From contig JAHWJR010000064.1 in assembly GCA_019348335.1 (NCBI GenBank), positions 3,354-9,186 on the forward strand: a stretch of DNA of 5,833 bases. Reading direction: 5' to 3'. This DNA comes from Actinomycetota bacterium (GTDB lineage Bacteria; Actinomycetota; Acidimicrobiia; Acidimicrobiales; CADCSY01). Positions 1-4,509 of the stretch are shown one piece after another. The notes below the pieces were generated by a model. The model did not search any database. It worked only from the letters and a program-made list of their open reading frames with translations, and was not told the DNA's origin. Both the position numbers and the translations under genes were made by a program. Positions within the stretch are counted from its first letter, which is position 1; each line of letters starts with the position of its first letter.

Positions 1-1425
1 ATGAGGGGCATGTCGATGCCGGTGGGCGACGTCACGCCCGAGATCGTGCTGGTGATCGGCGCCGTGGTCGTGCTGGTCGTGGCCCTGTTCGCCCCTCGCT
101 CGGCCCAGGGCTGGTGCGCCGGCCTGGCCCTGGCCACCGTCGGTATCGCCGGCGTCGCCTCGGCGGCCATGCTCGGCGGGGCCCAGACCACCACGTTCTT
201 CGACACCTACGCCGCCGACGACACCGCGGCATGGGCCAAGCTGGTCGTGCTCGCCGTCACCGCTGTGGTCGTGCTGCTGTCGGTGGAGTGGTTCGCCACC
301 GACGCCCGCGGCGGGGAGTACCACAGCCTGCTGCTGCTGTCGGCGCTCGGGGCCGTCGTGCTCGCCGGCGCCGCCGACCTCATGGCCCTGCTGCTCGGCG
401 TGCTGCTGTCGTCGGCCACCGGGTACGTCCTCGCCGCCTTCCACCGCACCGACGCCCGCTCCGGTGAGGCCGGCATCAAGTACTACCTGCTCGGGGCGCT
501 GACCAACGGCGCCATGGTCTACGGGGCGGTGCTGTTCTTCGGCCTCGGCGCCACGACCACCTTGCCGGGCCTGCGGGAGGCGCTGCCCGGCGCCGATCCG
601 GTGGCCCTGGTCGCCGCCACCGGCCTGGTGGTGCTCGGCCTGGCCTTCAAGCTCGGGGCCGTGCCCGCCCACGCCTGGGTGGCCGACGTGGCCGACGGCG
701 CCCCCACCCCGTCGGCCGCCTTCCTGACGGTGGCCCCCAAGGTGGGCGCCCTGGTCGCCGTGGCCCGGTTGGCCGCCACGCTGCCCGAGGAGGCCGTGGG
801 CTGGCGACCGCTGATCGCCGTGCTCGCCGCCGCCACCATGACCCTGGGCAACCTCGCCGCTCTGGGCCAGGACGACGTCCGCCGGCTCCTCGGCTGGTCG
901 GCGGTGTCACAGTCGGGGTACGGGCTCATGGCCGTGGCCGCCCTGGGCCGCAGCGAGCTGGCCGTGCCCGCCCTGGTGTTCTTCCTCGCCGCCTACGCCG
1001 CCGCCAACCTCGCCGCCTTCGGCGTGGTGGTCGAGCTCCGCGGCCGGCGCCACCGGGCGTCCTACGCCGGGCTGGCCACCGCCCGGCCGGTGCTGGCCGC
1101 CGTGCTGGTGCTCGGGTTGCTGTCTTTGGTGGGCGTGCCTCCCCTGGCCGGCTTCGCCGCCAAGGTGGCCCTCTTCGGCGCCGCCGTCGACGCCGGCTAC
1201 ACGTGGTTGGCGGTCGTGGCCGTGGCCAACACCGTGGTGTCGCTGGCCTACTACCTCCGGGTCATCGCCCCCGCCTACTTCCAGCCGCTGCCGGCGCCGG
1301 TGCCGGTGCTCGGGCGGTGGGCGTACGCCGGGACGCTGGCGGCCGCCGCCGCCGTGGTGGCGCTCGGCATCGCCGCCGAGCCCCTGCTCGGCGGCGCGGC
1401 GGGCGCCCGCCTGCTCCCCGGGTGA
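1..1425 (+). CDS. nuoN: NADH-quinone oxidoreductase subunit N (complex I antiporter-like subunit)
   Basis: This is a membrane subunit of respiratory complex I, one of the three antiporter-like proton-pumping subunits. The 474-residue product is hydrophobic throughout, with about 13-14 membrane segments, and has the usual family length. Family signatures include SGEAGIKYYLLGAL (residues 154-167), FKLGAVPAHAW (216-226), DGAPTPSAAFL (232-242), RLLGWSAVSQSGY (295-307) and LVGVPPLAGFAAK (376-388). The pump lysines appear as K217, K247 and K388. The TM5 glutamate normally found in a G-L-E-L motif is leucine here (L135). The start is uncertain: ATG at 1, 10 or 16. ATG 16 is best placed for the Shine-Dalgarno-like GAGGGG at 3-8 (7-base spacing). 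The TGA at 2-4 could be the stop of an upstream gene, probably nuoM, outside the window. Being last in a nuo operon is inferred, because the next gene is convergent. Confidence 0.95.
   Translation: MRGMSMPVGDVTPEIVLVIGAVVVLVVALFAPRSAQGWCAGLALATVGIAGVASAAMLGGAQTTTFFDTYAADDTAAWAKLVVLAVTAVVVLLSVEWFATDARGGEYHSLLLLSALGAVVLAGAADLMALLLGVLLSSATGYVLAAFHRTDARSGEAGIKYYLLGALTNGAMVYGAVLFFGLGATTTLPGLREALPGADPVALVAATGLVVLGLAFKLGAVPAHAWVADVADGAPTPSAAFLTVAPKVGALVAVARLAATLPEEAVGWRPLIAVLAAATMTLGNLAALGQDDVRRLLGWSAVSQSGYGLMAVAALGRSELAVPALVFFLAAYAAANLAAFGVVVELRGRRHRASYAGLATARPVLAAVLVLGLLSLVGVPPLAGFAAKVALFGAAVDAGYTWLAVVAVANTVVSLAYYLRVIAPAYFQPLPAPVPVLGRWAYAGTLAAAAAVVALGIAAEPLLGGAAGARLLPG
3..8 (+). promoter_or_regulatory. 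Shine-Dalgarno-like site supporting a nuoN start at 16
   Basis: GAGGGG lies 7 bases before the ATG at 16. It is too close to the ATG at 10 (1 base) and overlaps the ATG at 1. This favours a product starting M-P-V-G-D, five residues shorter than the longest reading. Confidence 0.5.
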
Positions 1426-1453
1426 CCCCCGAAAGCGGTCGATGTCGGGATGA

Positions 1454-1484
1454 GGGCGCCGGCGGCGCGAGCCGCGTGGCACCC
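1454..1484. terminator. Extended intergenic hairpin between convergent nuoN and padR-type gene
   Basis: The core is GCGGC (1462-1466), loop GCGA, GCCGC (1471-1475). Below it, with one bulged G at 1476, come a G-U pair (1461/1477), GCC/GGC (1458-1460/1478-1480), one C-A mismatch and GGG/CCC (1454-1456/1482-1484). It lies in the 73-bp gap between two convergent stop codons and has no T-tract on either side. A role as a bidirectional terminator is inferred from position and stem strength. Confidence 0.5.
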
Positions 1485-1498
1485 GATGGCAGGGGAGG

Positions 1499-1873
1499 TC
1501 AGGCCCCGCTTCGGTAGCGGTTCAGCATCCCCCGCACGGTGCGAAGGAGGCTGGCCAGGGCGGGCATCGACCCTTCGAGCTGCTGCTCACCAGACTCGGT
1601 GATGGAGTACACCCGCCGGGCCGGGCCGCGCTCGGGCGTGCTCCAGTAGGAGGTCACCAGGCCCTCGTCGGCCATGGTCCGCAGTGAGCGGTACAGCCCA
1701 CCCGTCGTGGGCGGGACCTCCACACCCAGCTCGGCGAGCCGTCCCATGAGCTCGTAACCGTGGCTCTCCTGCTCCCGCAGCAACAGGAGGATGGCCGGCC
1801 GCAGCAAGCTGCGGGACCGCACCTCCTCCGGCTCGGGGCTGTTGGCCGCCGCCGGGCTCACCGGAGCAGACAT
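1499..1873 (-). CDS. PadR-family transcriptional regulator
   Basis: This is a 124-residue winged-helix DNA-binding protein of the PadR family. After a variable N-terminal tail of about 20 residues, the family pattern runs from residue 22: LLRPAILLLL, then HGYELMGRLAELG (38-50), the recognition-helix region PPTTGGLYRSLRTMADEGLV (54-73) and the wing GPARRVYSITESG (83-95). The short C-terminal helix (100-120) fits dimerisation. The ATG at 1873 has GGAG six bases upstream. The gene starts 40 bp after the cysteine-rich gene on the same strand, so it probably shares a transcript with that gene and the merR-type gene. PadR proteins are typically repressors that respond to small molecules or stress. 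Its effector and targets cannot be read from sequence, and an unrelated target elsewhere is possible. Confidence 0.88.
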   Translation of the reverse strand: MSAPVSPAAANSPEPEEVRSRSLLRPAILLLLREQESHGYELMGRLAELGVEVPPTTGGLYRSLRTMADEGLVTSYWSTPERGPARRVYSITESGEQQLEGSMPALASLLRTVRGMLNRYRSGA

Positions 1874-1879
1874 GGCCTG

Positions 1880-1883
1880 CTCC
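1880..1883 (-). promoter_or_regulatory. Ribosome binding site of the padR-type gene
   Basis: GGAG on the minus strand ends six bases before the ATG at 1873. It supports this start and translation from a polycistronic message. Confidence 0.55.
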
Positions 1884-1913
1884 GGGGAACCGCTGACGTC
1901 GGCGTGCCGAGGG

Positions 1914-2105
1914 TCAAGACTGACCCAGCTCGGACAGCCGCCGCTCGACCGACTCGCGGAGCTGCTTCAGCTCGGCGATCTCCTGGTCGGTGCTCTTGGC
2001 GGTGGTGCCGCAGCACTCGCAGCCACAGCCACAGGGCTCGGCGGCCTTGGTGACCTCGGTCATGGTGCTGCAGCCGCACTGGCATGCCTGTTCAGAAACA
2101 CTCAC
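1914..2105 (-). CDS. Small cysteine-rich, metallothionein-like protein (putative metal binding)
   Basis: This 63-residue reading frame begins at GTG 2105-2103. I do not recognise it as a named family. The N-terminal half has eight cysteines in two clusters: CQCGC (residues 8, 10, 12) and CGCGCECC (25, 27, 29, 31, 32). The C-terminal half (40-61) is cysteine-free, charged and predicted to be helical, with leucines at 46, 49, 57 and 60. No signal peptide or membrane segment is seen, so it is probably cytosolic. AAAGGGG lies eight bases before the GTG. The first 14 bases overlap the end of the merR-type gene, which suggests translational coupling. An alternative start is the ATG at 2063-2061 (49 residues, only the second cluster), which lacks a clear Shine-Dalgarno. 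Thiolate metal binding (Cu, Zn, Cd or Hg) is inferred from cysteine density and the metal-type MerR neighbour. A metallochaperone or redox role is the alternative. Confidence 0.72.
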   Translation of the reverse strand: MSVSEQACQCGCSTMTEVTKAAEPCGCGCECCGTTAKSTDQEIAELKQLRESVERRLSELGQS

Positions 2106-2538
2106 GGTGGTTTCCCCTTTCGGTGTTCGGTCGTCTTCCGATCTGGATGAGGCTGCTGCCGCACTGCCACCCGTCACCGTCGGCGCCGGGCAGGTGCTCG
2201 TCGAGCATCTGCTCGATGTCGTCGCGGAGGCGTTGCAGGGCGGCCATCTCCTCCGAGAGCTCCGCCACCCGTTCCTCCAACAGCCGCTTGGTCCGTCCGC
2301 AAGGGCACAGCCCCTGCTCGCGGATCTGGAGCAGTTCACCGATCTCCTCGAGACGGAGCCCGAACCGCTGGGCCCGCTTGATGAAGCGGACCCGGTCGGC
2401 GGCATCGTCTCCGTACAACCGGTAGCCCGCCGGGCTGCGGTCCGGTTCCGGAAGCAGCCCGATGCGCTCGTAGTAGCGAAGGGTGTCGGTCGAGGTGCCC
2501 ACCTGGCTGGCGAGCTTCGACACGGTCAACTGGCTCAC
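2092..2538 (-). CDS. MerR-family transcriptional regulator, metal-responsive type
   Basis: This is a 148-residue MerR-type regulator that would twist a long-spacer promoter to activate it. The N-terminal winged helix-turn-helix is clear: TVSKLASQVGTSTDTLRYYERIGLL (within 5-29), then GYRLYGDDAADRVRFIKRAQRFG (38-60) and LRLEEIGELLQI (61-72). A long dimerisation helix spans about 82-115. Cysteines lie where thiol-metal sensors of this family bind ligand: C78 and C80 in a CPCG motif just before the long helix, and C126 in a C-terminal WQCGSSLIQIG segment. A further C147 sits at the end. This pattern fits a soft-metal sensor (Cu, Zn, Cd, Hg or similar), but the metal cannot be assigned by eye. The start is GTG with no Shine-Dalgarno, and the predicted transcription start coincides with it. 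It is the first gene of a three-gene unit and probably autoregulated. Confidence 0.9.
   Translation of the reverse strand: MSQLTVSKLASQVGTSTDTLRYYERIGLLPEPDRSPAGYRLYGDDAADRVRFIKRAQRFGLRLEEIGELLQIREQGLCPCGRTKRLLEERVAELSEEMAALQRLRDDIEQMLDEHLPGADGDGWQCGSSLIQIGRRPNTERGNHRECF
2114..2120 (-). promoter_or_regulatory. Ribosome binding site that decides the GTG start of the cysteine-rich gene
   Basis: AAAGGGG on the minus strand ends eight bases before the GTG at 2105. It lies inside the last codons of the merR-type gene. It is the main reason to prefer the 63-residue reading over the internal ATG at 2063. Confidence 0.6.
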
Positions 2539-2544
2539 GAAGCC

Positions 2545-2576
2545 AGGCTACGGGTTGGAGTTAACTTCAAGGTCAA
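2545..2576 (-). promoter_or_regulatory. MerR-type promoter with 20-bp spacer, upstream of the merR-type gene
   Basis: On the minus strand, -35 TTGACC (2576-2571) and -10 TAGCCT (2550-2545) are separated by 20 bp. This is longer than the usual 17 and typical of promoters that MerR-family proteins activate by DNA distortion. The -10 ends six bases before the GTG at 2538, so the transcript should begin at or next to the start codon (leaderless). Confidence 0.72.
2555..2570. promoter_or_regulatory. MerR-family operator (near-palindrome centred on GTTAAC)
   Basis: The 16-base element TTGGAGTTAACTTCAA is a palindrome apart from one mismatched pair (positions 4 and 13). It lies wholly within the promoter spacer, directly next to the -35. 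GTTAAC-centred dyads in this position are known from SoxR-type operators, and similar dyads from metal sensors. The adjacent MerR-type protein is the obvious ligand (inference). Confidence 0.72.
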
Positions 2577-2655
2577 GCGTTCTAGAAAGATTTCTCGTGA
2601 TGTCTCCTTGTCCCTGGGGCCGGTAGGGAGAAATCCCACCTAGCCAAGACGCCTC

Positions 2656-2661
2656 TACCCT
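2656..2661 (+). promoter_or_regulatory. Candidate -10 element of the mazG-like gene
   Basis: TACCCT lies four bases before the ATG at 2666 and seven before the in-frame GTG at 2669. There is no Shine-Dalgarno and no good -35. If transcription starts about seven bases downstream, the message is leaderless and the GTG could be the true start. Confidence 0.35.
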
Positions 2662-2665
2662 GGAA

Positions 2666-2950
2666 ATGGTGCAAATAGACACCTTCCAAGAGCTGATGGC
2701 CCGCACCTACGGGGAGCGCGACCGGCGCCGGGGCACGGCGGCGTCATTGGCGTGGCTGGTGGAGGAGGTCGGCGAGCTGGCCCGCGCCGTGCGCAAGGGC
2801 ACCGAGGCCGAGCAGCTCGCCGAGGTGGGCGACGTCCTCGCCTGGCTGGCCTCGATCACCGACCAGCTCGGTCTGTCGCTCGACGAGGCCGCCCGCCGCT
2901 ACGCCAGTGGTTGCCCCCGCTGCACGACGCTGCCCTGTCGCTGTCCGTGA
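2666..2950 (+). CDS. MazG-like nucleotide pyrophosphohydrolase with C-terminal cysteine motif
   Basis: This is a small (94-residue) all-alpha NTP pyrophosphohydrolase of the MazG-like group. These enzymes hydrolyse nucleoside triphosphates to the monophosphate and pyrophosphate, often cleaning up non-canonical nucleotides. The metal-binding signature EExxE...ExxD is present as E33, E34, E37 and E53, D56 in the segments LVEEVGELARAV and LAEVGDVLAWLASI. The last 12 residues hold four cysteines (83, 86, 91, 93; CPRC and CRC), a likely structural zinc site; I recall similar tails in single-domain archaeal and bacterial MazG-like proteins. The single domain implies a dimer or higher oligomer. The gene is divergent from the merR-type gene (127-bp gap) and convergent with asd (12-bp gap). 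The start is ATG 2666 or the next codon, GTG. The substrate is unknown. Confidence 0.85.
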   Translation: MVQIDTFQELMARTYGERDRRRGTAASLAWLVEEVGELARAVRKGTEAEQLAEVGDVLAWLASITDQLGLSLDEAARRYASGCPRCTTLPCRCP

Positions 2951-2965
2951 GCGGGGGGCCGCTCA
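2948..2965. terminator. Shared hairpin containing both convergent stop codons
   Basis: TGAGCGG (2948-2954), loop GGGG, CCGCTCA (2959-2965) form a perfect 7-bp stem. Its outer three base pairs are the TGA stop of the mazG-like gene and, on the other strand, the TGA stop of asd. There is no T-tract. It probably acts as a bidirectional terminator or 3'-end stabiliser for both messages. Confidence 0.55.
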
Positions 2966-3994
2966 GGGACGACGAGCGAGCAAGGCCTCGGCGATCTGCA
3001 CGGCGTTGAGCGCCGCCCCCTTGCGGAGGTTGTCGCCGGCCACGAAGAGTGACAATCCGTGCTCGACACCCGGGTCGCGCCGGATGCGGCCCACGAGCGT
3101 GGGATCAGTGCCGGCCGACCGCAACGGGGTGGGCACCGCCGCCACCTCGACCGCCGGCGCGCCGGCGAGGAGCTCAGCCGCCCGTCCCGGGGACAGCGCC
3201 CGCTCGAACTCGGCGTTGATGGCCAGGGCGTGGCCGGTGAACACCGGGACGCGCACGCAGGTGCCGGACACGGCAAGGCCGGGCAGGCCGAGGATCTTGC
3301 GGCTCTCGTCACGGAGCTTCTGCTCCTCGACGGTCTCGCCGCTGCCGTCGTCGACCAGGTCGCCGGCGAGGGCCACCACGTTGAACGCCACCTGCTCGGG
3401 AAAGACCGTGGGCGCCGGCACGCTCACCGCGGCGCCGTCCCACGCCAGGGCGGCAGAGCTCTCCGCCCCCTTGCGCACCTGGTCCTCCAGCTCGGCGATG
3501 CCGGCCAGTCCCGCCCCGGAGACCGCCTGGTAGGTGCTGACGACCAGCCGGTGCAGCCCGGCCTCGTCGTGGAGCGGCTTGAGCACGGGCATGGCCACCA
3601 TCGTCGTGCAGTTGGGATTGGCCACGATGCCCTTTGGGATGCGGTCCAGTGCCGAGGCGTTGACCTCGGGCACCACGAGGGGGACCTCAGGGTCCATGCG
3701 CCACGCCGACGAGTTGTCGATCACGGTGGCGCCGGCGGCGACGAACCGGGCGGCGAGGGCCCGCGAGGCGGTGGCGCCGGCGGAGAACAGGGCCAGGTCG
3801 AGACCGGCCAGGTCGGCGGTGGCGGCGTCTTCCACCTCGATCTCGCCGTCCTGCCAGACGACCAGGCGTCCGGCCGATCGGGACGAAGCGAACAGGCGCA
3901 GCCGGTCGATCGGAAAGCCGCGCTCGGCCAGGACCGACCGCATCACTCCCCCGACCAACCCCGTCGCGCCGACGATCCCGACGTTGACACCCAT
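2963..3994 (-). CDS. asd: Aspartate-semialdehyde dehydrogenase
   Basis: This enzyme reduces L-aspartyl-4-phosphate to L-aspartate-4-semialdehyde with NADPH, releasing phosphate. It is the second step of the pathway to lysine, diaminopimelate, threonine and methionine, and is cytosolic. The 343-residue product has the normal length. The N-terminal nucleotide-binding loop is GATGLVG (9-15). The catalytic cysteine is C129 in ANPNCTTM. The active-site glutamine is Q156 in STYQAVSGAG, and substrate-side R248 and H255 lie in RVPVFTGH. The C-terminal DNLRKGAALNAVQIAE (321-336) is characteristic. The ATG at 3994 gives the expected N-terminus. The frame stays open to 4288, but that part overlaps lysC and has no family similarity. 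The gene follows lysC by 29 bp. No Shine-Dalgarno is seen, and a TAGCCT seven bases upstream may provide its own start of transcription. Confidence 0.96.
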   Translation of the reverse strand: MGVNVGIVGATGLVGGVMRSVLAERGFPIDRLRLFASSRSAGRLVVWQDGEIEVEDAATADLAGLDLALFSAGATASRALAARFVAAGATVIDNSSAWRMDPEVPLVVPEVNASALDRIPKGIVANPNCTTMVAMPVLKPLHDEAGLHRLVVSTYQAVSGAGLAGIAELEDQVRKGAESSAALAWDGAAVSVPAPTVFPEQVAFNVVALAGDLVDDGSGETVEEQKLRDESRKILGLPGLAVSGTCVRVPVFTGHALAINAEFERALSPGRAAELLAGAPAVEVAAVPTPLRSAGTDPTLVGRIRRDPGVEHGLSLFVAGDNLRKGAALNAVQIAEALLARRP

Positions 3995-4001
3995 CGGCCG
4001 C

Positions 4002-4007
4002 AGGCTA
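4002..4007 (-). promoter_or_regulatory. Candidate -10 element of asd in the lysC-asd gap
   Basis: TAGCCT on the minus strand lies seven bases before the asd ATG, the same hexamer and nearly the same distance as before the merR-type gene. No convincing -35 is visible. It may give a leaderless asd transcript in addition to lysC readthrough. Confidence 0.35.
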
Positions 4008-4023
4008 CCGGCCGGTCGCCGGC

Positions 4024-4509
4024 TCAGACGACGGGACGGTCGAGCTCGAAGGCGTCGTGGAGCGCCTGCACCGCCTGCTCGACCTGCTCGGCACGCACCA
4101 CGCAGGTGATGCGGATCGACGAGGTCGAGATCATCTCGATGTTCACCCCGTGGGCGGCCAGCACCTCGAAGGCCTTGGCCGACACGCCGGGGTGCGACTT
4201 CATCCCGGCGCCGATCAAGGAGACCTTGGCGATGCCGTCGTCGCCCAGCACCTCGACGGCGCCGAGCTCGGCGGCCCGTTCGTGGCACGATCGCCGGGCC
4301 AGCTCCAGGTGCTCGCAGGGCACGGTGAAGGAGATGTCGGTCCGGCCCTCGGCCGAGGTGTTCTGCACGATCATGTCGACCAGGACGTCGTGATCGGCCA
4401 GCGCCCGGAACAGCAGGGCGGCGATGCCGGGGCGGTCGGGCACGCCCTGCACGGTCACCTTGGCGTCACCGGTGTCGTGGGTCACTGCCGTGACCACTGC
4501 GTTCTCCAT
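4024..4509 (-). CDS. lysC: Aspartokinase beta subunit from an internal in-frame start of lysC
   Basis: The ATG at 4509-4507 (Met247 of the alpha subunit) is preceded by a perfect AGGAGG at eight bases. The product would be 161 residues starting M-E-N-A-V-V-T-A-V and would contain both ACT regulatory domains without the kinase domain. In Corynebacterium glutamicum and Bacillus subtilis, lysC genes are known to encode alpha and beta subunits from overlapping in-frame starts at the equivalent place, giving an alpha2beta2 enzyme regulated by lysine with or without threonine. Expression here is inferred, but the best Shine-Dalgarno of the window at exactly this position makes it convincing. Confidence 0.75.
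   Translation of the reverse strand: MENAVVTAVTHDTGDAKVTVQGVPDRPGIAALLFRALADHDVLVDMIVQNTSAEGRTDISFTVPCEHLELARRSCHERAAELGAVEVLGDDGIAKVSLIGAGMKSHPGVSAKAFEVLAAHGVNIEMISTSSIRITCVVRAEQVEQAVQALHDAFELDRPVV

Noticed and set aside
907..1482. Minus-strand open frame of 191 codons opposite nuoN
   Set aside because: It is a low-complexity Gly/His/Arg-rich translation typical of an antisense shadow of a membrane protein gene.
2106..2405. Longer reading of the cysteine-rich frame starting at 2405
   Set aside because: The upstream part is the merR-type gene read out of frame, serine- and arginine-rich, with no domain. The GTG at 2105 with AAAGGGG is the sensible start.
2580..2587. TTCTAGAA palindrome upstream of the merR promoter
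   Set aside because: It is only 8 bp, outside the promoter spacer, with no matching second copy. It could be chance.
1990..2643. Plus-strand open frame of 217 codons opposite the merR-type and cysteine-rich genes
   Set aside because: It is antisense to genes with clear domains, has no Shine-Dalgarno, and runs through the merR promoter region.
3992..4014. CGGCC / GGCCG inverted repeat flanking the asd start
   Set aside because: The stem is five GC pairs with a loop of about 10 bases, common by chance in this composition and lacking a T-tract.
3995..4288. Extension of the asd frame upstream to 4288
   Set aside because: The extra 98 codons lie over lysC in another frame and are arginine-rich with no family similarity; ATG 3994 gives the correct enzyme N-terminus.
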